From Prunus persica (lineage: Eukaryota > Streptophyta > Magnoliopsida > Rosales > Rosaceae), in the NCBI RefSeq assembly GCF_000346465.2, contig NC_034016.1, positions 2,866,391 through 2,930,390 of the forward strand: a stretch of DNA of 64,000 nt. Reading direction: 5' to 3'. Below are positions 23,901 through 36,500 of this stretch, one piece after another (within the stretch, counting starts at the first letter, position 1; the number at the start of each line of letters is the position of its first letter). The translations under genes were made by a program, and so were the position numbers. The notes under the pieces were generated by a model that was not told the origin of the DNA, ran no database searches, and saw only the letters and a list, made by a program, of their open reading frames with translations.

Positions 23901-26900
23901 TTAATTGGTACTTATATTTTAATTATTATTTAATATAAGAAATTAAAGAAAAAGTCCACAAAATAATTAATTTATGGGTGTTTTAATTAAATTTCTCCAT
24001 AGCCCAAGAGCCTTATCCGTTAGTATTAGCCCATTACTCGAGTATCTGTTGAGCCCTTTTTTATTTTTTACTTTTCCAAAGTTATTACTCGTATAAAGAT
24101 TTTATCCCTTTCACGTTTAATAATGTATTATGCACGTACGTATGCATTTCTCATGACTCACTTTTTTACAAGAATTTCAGTAAGACACAAAATTCACGTA
24201 TTATACACATAACTCTAACATATGATTGAAAAAATCATAATATGTATTGAAAAAAATCTCAGTTTTTCCCTAAAATAGTATAGCCGTTTGGCTATACTCG
24301 TGTTTTCAAAATTTTTAACTAAAAATAGTACAGCCGCCCGTCTGTACCTGTTTGACACGTGGCGCATGGGCGCTGGGCAGTTGTATAAAGAGTATAGCCG
24401 CCCGGCTGTACTGGATTAATTCTGAATTTTCTTTAAAAATAGTATAGCTGTGGGGCTATACTCGCCAAATTTATTTTTTTAAATAGTACAGCTCTGACAC
24501 GTGGCACCTGTGCGTCCTTTTTTTAATATATAAATAGTATAGCCGCACGGCTATACTATTTGAAAAGAAAATTTAATCTGGGAATTTTTTAAAGAATTTG
24601 TTTCTTTACCTTTGTTTTTTGGCTTACTTCTTTAATTAAATATATGTAATTGAGCAATATCTTAGCCTTTTTGAATTACTTTAATTGGTACTTATATTTT
24701 AATTATTATTTAATATTAGAAATTAAAGAAAAAGTCCACAAAATAATTAATTTATGGGTGTTTTAATTAAATTTCTCCATAGCCCAAGAGCCCTATCCGT
24801 TAGTATTAGCCCATTACTCGAGTATCTTTTGAGCCCTTTTTTATTTTTTACTTTTCCAAAGTTATTACTCATATAAAGATTTTATCCCTTTCACGTTTAA
24901 TAATGTATTATGCACGTACGTATGTATTTCTCATGACTCATTTTTTTACAAGAATTTCAATAAGACACATAATTCCAACATATTATTGAAAAAATCATAA
25001 TATGTATTTAAAAAAATCTCAGTTTTTCCCTAAAATAGTATAGCCGTGCGGCTATACTCGTGTTTTCAAAAATTTTCACTAAAAATAGTACAGCCGCCCG
25101 TCTGTACCTATTTGACACGTGCAGTTGTATAAAGAGTATAGCCGCCCGGCGGTACTAGATTAATTCTGAATTTTCTTTAAAAAATAGTAGAGCCGGGCGG
25201 CTATACGCGCCAAATTTATTTTTTAAAATAGTACAGCTCTGACACGTGGCACCTGTGCGTCCTTTTTTTAATATATAAATAGTATAGCCGCACGGCTATA
25301 CTATTTGAAAAGAAAATTTAATCTGGGAATTGTTTTCTAAAATTTTTAAATATAAAAGAATTTGTTTCTTTACCTTTGTTTTTTGGCCTACTTCTTTAAT
25401 TAAATATATGTAATTGAGCAATATCTTAGCCTTTTTGAATTACTTTAATTAGTACTTATATTTCAATGACTATTTAATATAAGAAATTAAAGAAAAAGTC
25501 TACAAAATAATTAATTTGTGGGTGTTTTAATTAAATTTCTCCATAGCCCAAGAGCCCTATCCGTTAGTATTAGCCCATTACTCGAGTATCTTCTGAGCCC
25601 TTTTTTTGTTTTTTACTTTTTCAAAGTTATTACCCGTAAAAAGATTTTAGCCCTTTCACGTTTAATATTGTATTATACACGTACGCATGTATTTCTCATG
25701 TTTGATACACTCAGTTTTTTACAAGAATTTCAATAAGACACAAAATTCACGTATTATACACGTAATTCTAACATATTATTGAAAAAAATGATAATATGTA
25801 CTTAAAACAATCTCAGTTTTTCCCTAATTGTTTTTTTAAAGTAGTATCGCCGTGCGGCTATACTCGTCTTTTCAAATTTTTTAATTTAAAAAAAGTACAG
25901 CCGCCGTCTGTACTTGTTTGACACGTGGCGCATAGGCGCTGGGCAGTTGTATAAAGAGTATAGCCGCCCGGCTATACTAGATTCTTTCTGAATTTTCTTT
26001 TTAAAAATAGTATAGCACTCGCCAAATTTATTTATTTTTAAATAGTATAGCTCTGACACGTGGCACCCGTCCGTCCTTTTTTTATACATCAATAGTATAG
26101 CCGCACGGCTATACTATTTAAAAGGAAAATTTAATCTGGGAATTGTTTTCTAAAATTTTTAAATATAAAAGAATTTGTTTCTTTACCTTTGTTTTTTGGC
26201 CTACTTCTTTAATTAAATATATGTAATTGAGCAATATCTTAGCCTTTTTGAATTACTTTAATTGGTACTTATATTTTAATTATTATTTAATATAAGAAAT
26301 TAAAGAAAAAGTCCACAAAATAATTAATTTATGGGTGTTTTAATTAAATTTCTCCATAGCCCAAGAGCCTTATCCGTTAGTATTAGCCCATTACTCGAGT
26401 ATCTTTTGAGCCCTTTTTTATTTTTTACTTTTCCAAAGTTATTACTCGTATAAAGATTTTATCCCTTTCACGTTTAATAATGTATTATGCACGTACGTAT
26501 GCATTTCTCATGACTCATTTTTTTACAAGAATTTCAGTAAGACACAAAATTCACGTATTATACACATAATTCTAACATATTATTGAAAAAATCATAATAT
26601 GTATTTAAAAAAATCTCAGTTTTTCCCAAAAATAGTATAGCCGTGCGTCTGTACCTGTTTGACACGTGGCGCATGGGCGCTGGGCAGTTGTATAAAGAGT
26701 ATAGCCGCCCGGCTGTACTGGATTAATTCTGAATTTTCTTTAAAAATAGTATAGCTGTGGGGCTATACTCGCCAAATTTATTTTTTTAAATAGTACAGCT
26801 CTGACACGTGGCACCTGTGCGTCCTTTTTTTAATATATAAATAGTATAGCCGCACGGCTATACTATTTGAAAAGAAAATTTAATCTGGGAATTTTTTAAA

Positions 26901-28022
26901 GAATTTGTTTCTTTACCTTTGTTTTTTGGCTTACTTCTTTAATTAAATATATGTAATTGAGCAATATCTTAGCCTTTTTGAATTACTTTAATTGGTACTT
27001 ATATTTTAATTATTATTTAATATTAGAAATTAAAGAAAAAGTCCACAAAATAATTAATTTATGGGTGTTTTAATTAAATTTCTCCATAGCCCAAGAGCCC
27101 TATCCGTTAGTATTAGCCCATTACTCGAGTATCTTTTGAGCCCTTTTTTATTTTTTTTTTCCAAAGTTATTACTCGTATAAAGATTTTATCCCTTTCACG
27201 TTTAATAATGTATTATGCACGTACGTATGTATTTCTCATGACTCATTTTTTTACAAGAATTTCAATAAGACACAAAATTCAAGTATTATACACATAATTC
27301 CAACATATTATTGAAAAAATCATAATATGTATTTAAAAAAATCTCAGTTTTTCCCTCAAATAGTATAGCCGTGCGGCTATACTCGTGTTTTCAAAATTTT
27401 TAACTAAAAATAGTACAGCCGCCCGTCTGTACCTGTTTGACACGTGGCGCATGGGCGCTGGGCAGTTGTGTAAAGCGTATAGCCCCCCGGCTGTACTGGA
27501 TTAATTCTGAATCTTCTTTAAAAAATAGTATAGCCGTGCGGCTATACTCGCCACATTAATTTTTTTAAATAGTACAGCTCTGACACGTGGCACCTGTGCG
27601 TCCTTTTTTTAATATATAAATAGTATAGCCGCACGGCTATACTATTTGAAAAGAAAATTTAATCTGGGAATTTTTTTCTAAAATTTTTAAATATAAAAGA
27701 ATTTGTTTCTTTACCTTTGTTTTTTGGCCTACTTCTTTAATTAAATATAAGTAATTGAGCAATATCTTAGCCTTTTTGAATTACTTTAATTGGTACTTAT
27801 ATTTTCATTATTATTTAATATAAGAAATTAAAGAAAAAGTCCACAAAATAATTAATTTATGGGTGTTTTAATTAAATTTCTCCATAGCCCAAGAGCCTTA
27901 TCCGTTAGTATTAGCCCATTACTCGAGTATCTTTGAGCCCTTTTTTATTTTTTACTTTTCCAAGTTATTACACGTATAAGGATTTTATCCCTTCACGTTA
28001 ATATGTATTATGCACGTACGTA

Positions 28023-28458
28023 NNNNNNNNNNNNNNNNNNNNNNNNNNNNNNNNNNNNNNNNNNNNNNNNNNNNNNNNNNNNNNNNNNNNNNNNNNNNNN
28101 NNNNNNNNNNNNNNNNNNNNNNNNNNNNNNNNNNNNNNNNNNNNNNNNNNNNNNNNNNNNNNNNNNNNNNNNNNNNNNNNNNNNNNNNNNNNNNNNNNNN
28201 NNNNNNNNNNNNNNNNNNNNNNNNNNNNNNNNNNNNNNNNNNNNNNNNNNNNNNNNNNNNNNNNNNNNNNNNNNNNNNNNNNNNNNNNNNNNNNNNNNNN
28301 NNNNNNNNNNNNNNNNNNNNNNNNNNNNNNNNNNNNNNNNNNNNNNNNNNNNNNNNNNNNNNNNNNNNNNNNNNNNNNNNNNNNNNNNNNNNNNNNNNNN
28401 NNNNNNNNNNNNNNNNNNNNNNNNNNNNNNNNNNNNNNNNNNNNNNNNNNNNNNNNNN
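28023..28458. other. Assembly gap (436 N)
   Basis: A run of N inside the satellite. Anchor spacing across it is about 802, so its length fits one normal unit. Reading frames across it are artefacts. Confidence 0.99.
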
Positions 28459-29903
28459 ATTTAATCTGGGAATTTTTTTCTAAAATTTTAAAATATAAAA
28501 GAATTTGTTTCTTTACGTTTGTTTTTTGGCCTAACTTTCTTTAATTAAAATATAAGTAATTGAGCAATATCTTAGCCTTTTTGAATTACTTTAATTGGTA
28601 CTTATATTTTCATTATTATTTAATATAAGAAATTAAAGAAAAAGTCCACAAAATAATTAATTTATGGGTGTTTTAATTAAATTTCTCCATAGCCCAAGAG
28701 CCTTATCCGTTAGTATTAGCCCATTACTCGAGTATCTTTTGAGCCCTTTTTTATTTTTTACTTTTCCAAAGTTATTACACGTATAAAGATTTTATCCCTT
28801 TCACGTTTAATAATGTATTATGCACGTACGTATGTATTTCTCATGACTCATTTTTTTACAAGAATTTCAATAAGACACAAAATTCACGTATTATACACAT
28901 AATTCCAACATATTATTGAAAAAATCATAATATGTATTCAAAAAAATCTCAGTTTTTCCCTAAAATAGTATAGCCGTGCGGCTATACTCGTGTTTTCAAA
29001 AATTTTAACTAAAAATAGTACAGCCGCCCGTCTGTACCTGTTTGACACGTGGCGCATGGGCGCTGGGCAGTTATATAAAGAGTATAGCCGCCCGGCTGTA
29101 CTGGATTAATTCTGAATTTTCTTTATAAAATAGTATAGCCGTGCGGCTATACTCGCCACATTTATTTTTTTAAATAGTACAGCTCTGACACGTGGCACCT
29201 GTTCGACCTTTTTTTAATATATAAATAGTATAGCCGCACGGCTATACTATTTGAAAAGAAAATTTAATCTGGGAATTTTTTTCTAAAATTTTTAAATATA
29301 AAAGAATTTGTTTCTTTACCTTTGTTTTTTGGCCTACTTCTTTAATTAAATATATGTAATTGAGCAATATCTTAGCCTTTTTGAATTACTTTAATTGGTA
29401 CTTATATTTTAATTATTATTTAATATAAGAAATTAAAGAAAAAGTCCACAAAATAATTAATTTATGGGTGTTTTAATTAAATTTCTCCATAGCCCAAGAG
29501 CCCTATCCGTTAGTATTAGCCCATTACTCGAGTATCTTTTGAGCCCTTTTTTATTTTTTCTTTTCCAAAGTTATTACTCGTATAAAGATTTTATCCCTTT
29601 CACGTTTAATAATGTATTATGCACGTACGTATGTATTTCTCATGACTCATTTTTTTACAAGAATTTCAATAAGACACAAAATTCAAGTATTATACACATA
29701 ATTCCAACATATTATTGAAAAAATCATAATATGTATTTAAAAAAATCTCAGTTTTTCCCTCAAATAGTATAGCCGTGCGGCTATACTCGTGTTTTCAAAA
29801 TTTTTAACTAAAAATAGTACAGCCGCCCGTCTGTACCTGTTTGACACGTGGCGCAGTGGGCGCTGGGCAGTTGTGTAAAGCGTATCGCCGCCCGGCTGTA
29901 CTG

Positions 29904-30003
29904 NNNNNNNNNNNNNNNNNNNNNNNNNNNNNNNNNNNNNNNNNNNNNNNNNNNNNNNNNNNNNNNNNNNNNNNNNNNNNNNNNNNNNNNNNNNNNNNNN
30001 NNN
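29904..30003. other. Assembly gap (100 N)
   Basis: Exactly 100 N, probably a placeholder of unknown true size. The unit containing it measures about 856 instead of 800. Confidence 0.99.
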
Positions 30004-32858
30004 CATTAATTTTTTTAAATAGTACAGCTCTGACACGTGGCACCTGTGCGTCCTTTTTTTTAATATATAAATAGTATAGCCGCACGGCTATACTATTTGA
30101 AAAGAAAATTTAATCTGGGAATTTTTTTCTAAAATTTTTAAATATAAAAGAATTTGTTTCTTTACGTTTGTTTTTTGGCCTACTTCTTTAATTAAATATA
30201 AGTAATTGAGCAATATCTTAGCCTTTTTGAATTACTTTAATTGGTACTTATATTTTCATTATTATTTAATATAAGAAATTAAAGAAAAAGTCCACAAAAT
30301 AATTAATTTATGGGTGTTTTAATTAAATTTCTCCATAGCCCAAGAGCCCTATCCGTTAGTATTAGCCCATTACTCGAGTATCTTTTGAGCCCTTTTTTAT
30401 TTTTTACTTTTCCAAAGTTATTACTCGTATAAAGATTTTATCCCTTTCACGTTTAATAATGTATTATGCACGTACGTATGTATTTCTCATGACTCATTTT
30501 TTTACAAGAATTTCAATAAGACACAAAATTCACGTATTATACACATAATTCCAACATATTATTGAAAAAATCATAATATGTATTTAAAAAAATCTCAGTT
30601 CTTCCTTATAATAGTAGCGCCGTGCGGCTATAGTCGTGTTCTTTATATTTTAACTAAAAAATAGTACATCCGCCCGTCTGTACCTGTTTGACACGTGGCG
30701 CATGGGCGCTGGGCAGTTGGTATAAAGAGTATAGCCGCCCGGCTGTACTGGATTAATCTGAAATTTTCTTTAAAAAATAGTATAGCCGTGCGGCTATACT
30801 CGCCACATTTATTTTTTTAAATAGTACAGCTCTGACACGTGGCACCTGTGCTACCTTTTTTTAATATATAAATAGTATAGCCGCACGGCTATACTATTTG
30901 AAAAGAAAATTTAATCTGGGAATTTTTTTCTAAAATTTTTAAATATAAAAGAATTTGTTTCTTTACCTTTGTTTTTTGGCCTACTTCTTTAATTAAATAT
31001 ATGTAATTGAGCAATATCTTAGCCTTTTTGAATTACTTTAATTGTTTCTTATATTTTAATTATTATTTAATATAAGAAATTAAAGAAAAAGTCCACAAAA
31101 TAATTAATTTATGGGTGTTTTAATTAAATTTCTCCATAGCCCAAGAGCCCTATCCGTTAGTATTAGCCCATTACTCGAGTATCTTTTGAGCCCTTTTTTA
31201 TTTTTTACTTTTCCAAAGTTATTACTCGTATAAAGATTTTATCCCTTTCACGTTTAATAATGTATTATGCACGTACGTATTTATTTCTCATGACTCATTT
31301 TTTTACAAGAATTTCAATAAGACACAAAATTCACGTATTATACACATAATTCTAACATATTATTGAAAAAATCATAATATGTATTTAAAAAAATCTCAGT
31401 TTTTCCCTAAAATAGTATAGCCGTTTGGCTATACTCGTGTTTTCAAAATTTTTAACTAAAAATAGTACAGCCGCCCGTCTGTACCTGTTTGACACGTGGC
31501 GCATGGGCGCTGGGCAGTTGTATAAAGAGTATAGCCGCCCGGCCGTACTGGATTAATTCTGAATTTTCTTTACAAAATAGTATAGCCGTGCGGCTATACT
31601 CGCCAAATTTATGTTTTTAAATAGTACAGCTCTGACACGTGGCACCTGTGCGTCCTTTTTTAAATATATAAATAGTATAGCCGCACGGCTATACTATTTG
31701 AAAAGAAAATTTAATCTGGGAATTTTTTTCTAAAATTTTTAAATATAAAAGAATTTGTTTCTTTACCTTTGTTTTTGGCCTACTTCTTTAATTAAATATA
31801 TGTAATTGAGCAATATCTTAGCCTTTTTGAATTACTTTAATTGATACTTATATTTTAATTATTATTTAATATAAGAAATTAAAGAAAAAGTCCACAAAAT
31901 AATTAATTTATGGGTGTTTTAATTAAATTTCTCAATAGCCCAAGAGCCCTATCCGTTAGTATTAGCCCATTACTCGAGTATCTTTTGAGCCCTTTTTTAT
32001 TTTTTACTTTTCCAAAGTTATTACTCGTATAAAGATTTTATCCCTTTCACGTTTAATAATGTATTATGCACGTACGTATGTATTTCTCATGACTCATTTT
32101 TTTTACAAGAATTTCAATAAGACACAAAATTCACGTATTATCCACTTATTTCCAACATATTATTGAAAAAAATCATAATAGGTATTTAAAAAAATCTCAG
32201 TTATTCCCTAAAATAGTATAGCCGTGCGGCTATACCCGTGTTTTCAAAAATTTTAACTAAAAATAGTACAGCCGCCCGTCTGTACCTGTTTGACACGTGG
32301 CGCATGGGCGCTGGGCAGTTGTATAAAGAGTATAGCCGCCCGGCTGTACTGGATTAATTCTGAATTTTCTTTAAAAAATAGTATAGCCGTGCGGCTATAC
32401 TCGCCACATTTATTTTTTTAAATAGTACAGCTCTGACACGTGGCACCTGTGCGACCTTTTTTTAATATATAAATAGTATAGCCGCACGGCTATACTATTT
32501 GAAAAGAAAATTTAATCTGGGAATTTTTTTCTAAAATTTTTAAATATAAAAGAATTTGTTTCTTTACCTTTGTTTTTTGGCCTACTTCTTTAATTAAATA
32601 TATGTAATTGAGCAATATCTTAGCCTTTTTGAATTACTTTAATTGTTACTTATATTTTAATTATTATTTAATATAAGAAATTAAAGAAAAAGTCCACAAA
32701 ATAATTAATTTATGGGTGTTTTAATTAAATTTCTCCATAGCCCAAGAGCCCTATCCGTTAGTATTAGCCCATTACTCGAGTATCTTTTGAGCCCTTTTTT
32801 ATTTTTTACTTTTCCAAAGTTATTACTCGTATAAAGATTTTATCCCTTTCACGTTTAA

Positions 32859-33435
32859 TCTATATATATAAAGCAAAAGGCAGAGAATGGTGAAACATTC
32901 AAAATACCAGAAAATGCCCTTGGTTAATGCAAACATTCAGAATTCAAATTATTAATTAAATGAGGATAAAATGATAAATTCATACTTTTTCATATTTAAA
33001 AAAATTAAAAAAAGAAAAAGAAAAAGCAGATAATGGATCCTATTTTTATGGAACACAACTATCCATTATCTTTTTTAATTCTAAAATAAATTTACTTTTT
33101 TTTTTTTTTAAAAACCTCTCGCAAGCGCGGAAGCGCGTGCAGAGAGGCTAGTATATATAAAGCAAAAGGCAGAGAATGGTGAAACATTCACAATACCAGA
33201 AAATGCCCTTGGTTAATGCAAATATTAAGATTTCAAATTATTAATTAAATGAGGATAATATGGTAAATTCACACTTTTTCATATTTAAAAAAATTAAAAA
33301 AAAAAGAAAAAACAGATAATGGATCCTATTTTTATGGAACACGACTACCCATTATCTTTTTTAATTCTAAAATAAATTTACTTATTTTTTTTAAAAAACC
33401 TCTCGCAAGCGCGGAAGCGCGTGCAGAGAGGCTAG
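32859..33435 (+). mobile_element. Non-autonomous Helitron, tandem dimer, inserted in a satellite unit
   Basis: The insertion begins TCTATATATATAAAGC and ends CTAG, and sits exactly between A and T of the satellite (…GTTTAA | TAATGTATTATG…). It makes no target duplication: all Helitron hallmarks. Its 577 bases account for the excess length of this satellite unit. It contains two head-to-tail copies, 32859-33151 and 33152-33435. Each ends with a GC-rich hairpin (GCAAGCGCGGAAGCGCGTGC within a CTCT/AGAG outer stem) followed by CTAG. The second copy lacks the first few bases of the 5' end. There is no Rep/helicase coding, so it must have moved with enzymes from elsewhere. Confidence 0.93.
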
Positions 33436-36336
33436 TAATGTATTATGCACGTACGTATGTATTTCTCATGACTCATTTTTTTCCAAGAATTTCAGTAAGA
33501 CACAAAATTCACGTATTATACACATAATTCTAACATATTATTGAAAAAATCATAATGTGTATTTAAAAAAATCTCAGTTTTTCCCTAAAATAGTATAGCC
33601 GTGCGGCTATACTCGTGTTTTCAAAATTTTTAACTAAAAATAGTACAGCCGCCCGTCGGTACCTGTTTGACACGTGGCGCATGGGCGCTGGGCAGTTGTA
33701 TAAAGCGTATAGCCGCCCGGCTGTACTGGATGAATTCTGAATTTTCTTTAAAAATAGTATAGCCGTGCGGCTATACTCGCCAAATTTATTTTTTTAAATA
33801 GTACAGCTCTGACACGTGGCACCTGTGCGTCCTTTTTTTAATATATAAATAGTATAGCCGCACGCCTATACTATTTGAAAAGAAAATTTAATCCGGGAAT
33901 TTTTTTCTAAAATTTTTAAATATAAAAGAATTTGTTTCTTTACCTTTGTTTTTGGCCTACTTCTTTAATTAAATATATGTAATTGAGCAATATCTTAGCC
34001 TTTTTGAATTACTTTAATTGGTACTTATGTTTTAATTATTATTTAATATAAGAAATTAAAGAAAAAGTCCACAAAATAATTAATTTATGGGTGTTTTAAT
34101 TAAATTTCTCCATAGCCCAAGAGCCCTATCCGTTAGTATTAGCCCATTACTCGAGTATCTTTTGAGCCCTTTTTTATTTTTTACTTTTCCAAAGTTATTA
34201 CTCGTATAAAGATTTTATCCCTTTCACGTTTAATAATGTATTATGCACGTACGTATGTATTCTCATGACTCATTTTTTTTACAAGAATTTCAATAAGACA
34301 CAAAAGTCCCGTATTTATAATTCAACTAAATTATAAAAAAAATCATAATATGTATACAAAAAAATTCTCAGTTTTCCCTTATATAGTATAACCGTGCAGG
34401 CCATAGTAGTGTTCCAATAAATTTTAACTAAAATAGTACAGAAACGTGTCTGTACCTGTTTGACACGTGGCGCATGTGCGCTGGGCAGGTAGATCAAGTG
34501 TATAGCCGCCCGACTGGCCCGGATTAATTATGAATTTTCTTTATAAAATATTATAGCCGAGCGGCTATACTCGCCACATTAATTTTTTTAAAATAATACA
34601 GCTTTTACCGTGGCACCTGTTCGATCTTTTTTTTATATATAAATAGTATAGCCGCACGGCTATACTATTTGAAAAGAAAATTTAATCTGGGAATTTTTTT
34701 CTAAAATTTTTAAATATAAAAGAATTTGTTTCTTTACCTTTGTTTTTTGGCCTACTTCTTTAATTAAATATATGTAATTGAGCAATATCTTAGCCTTTTT
34801 GAATTACTTTAATTGGTACTTATATTTTAATTATTATTTAATATAAGAAATTAAAGAAAAAGTCCACAAAATAATTAATTTATGGGTGTTTTAATTAAAT
34901 TTCTCCATAGCCCAAGAGCCCTATCCGTTAGTATTAGCCCATTACTCGAGTATCTTTTGAGCCCTTTTTTATTTTTTACTTTTCCAAAGTTATTACTCGT
35001 ATAAAGATTTTATCCCTTTCACGTTTAATAATGTATTATGCACGTACGTATGTATTTCTCATGACTCATTTTTTTACAAGAATTTCAATAAGACACAAAA
35101 TTCACGTATTATACACATAATTCCAACATATTATTGAAAAAATCATAATATGTATTTAAAAAAATCTCAGTTTTTCCTTAAAATAGTATCGCCGTGCGGC
35201 TATACTCGTGTTTTCAAAAATTTTAACTAAAAATAGTACAGCCGCCCGTCTGTACCTGTTTGACACGTGGCGCATGGGCGCTGGGCAGTTGTATAAAGAG
35301 TATAGCCGCCCGGCTGTACTGGATTAATTCTGAATTTTCTTTAAAAAATAGTATAGCCGTGCGGCTATACTCGCCAAATTTATTTTTTTAAATAGTACAG
35401 CTCTGACACGTGGCACCTGTGCGTCCTTTTTTTAATATATAAATAGTATAGCCGCACGCCTATACTATTTGAAAAGAAAATTTAATCCGGGAATTTTTTT
35501 CTAAAATTTTTAAATATAAAAGAATTTGTTTCTTTACCTTTGTTTTTGGCCTACTTCTTTAATTAAATATATGTAATTGAGCAATATCTTAGCCTTTTTG
35601 AATTACTTTAATTGGTACTTATGTTTTAATTATTATTTAATATAAGAAATTAAAGAAAAAGTCCACAAAATAATTAATTTATGGGTGTTTTAATTAAATT
35701 TCTCCATAGCCCAAGAGCCCTATCCGTTAGTATTAGCCCATTACTCGAGTATCTTTTGAGCCCTTTTTTATTTTTTACTTTTCCAAAGTTATTACTCGTA
35801 TAAAGATTTTATCCCTTTCACGTTTAATAATGTATTATGCACGTACGTATGTATTTCTCATGACTCATTTTTTTTACAAGAATTTCAATAAGACACAAAA
35901 GTCACGTATTATACACATAATTCCAACATATTATTGAAAAAATCATAATATGTATTTAAAAAAATCTCAGTTTTTCCCTAAAATAGTATAGCCGTGCGGC
36001 TATTCGCGTGTTTTCAAAAATTTTAACTAAAAATAGTAGAGCCGCCCGTCTGTACCTGTTTGACACGTGGCGCATGGGCGCTGGGCAGTTGTATAAAGAG
36101 TATAGCCGCCCGGCTGTACTGGATTAATTCTGAATTTTCTTTAAAAAATAGTATAGCTGTGCGGCTATACTCGCCACATTTATTTTTTTAAATAGTACAG
36201 CTCTGACACGTGGCACCTGTGCGACCATTTTTTAATATATAAATTAGTATAGCCGCACGGCTATACTTATTTGAAAAGAAATTTATTCTGGAAATTTTTT
36301 CCTAAAATTTTTAAATATAAAAGAATTTGTTTCTTT

Positions 36337-36500
36337 NNNNNNNNNNNNNNNNNNNNNNNNNNNNNNNNNNNNNNNNNNNNNNNNNNNNNNNNNNNNNNNN
36401 NNNNNNNNNNNNNNNNNNNNNNNNNNNNNNNNNNNNNNNNNNNNNNNNNNNNNNNNNNNNNNNNNNNNNNNNNNNNNNNNNNNNNNNNNNNNNNNNNNNN
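36337..36500. other. Assembly gap (164 N)
   Basis: A run of N inside the satellite. The unit keeps its normal length of about 802 across the gap. Bases next to the gap carry extra mismatches and inserted bases, suggesting low assembly quality. Confidence 0.99.

Noticed and set aside
18813..26092. Recurring small open frames in the satellite (for example 18813-19019, 23529-23735, 25886-26092 and the frames at 25518, 27061, 29464)
   Set aside because: They repeat with the satellite unit, are broken in most copies, and show no domain or codon-type signal.
28003..30085. Long open frames across runs of N
   Set aside because: They exist only because N contains no stop codons.
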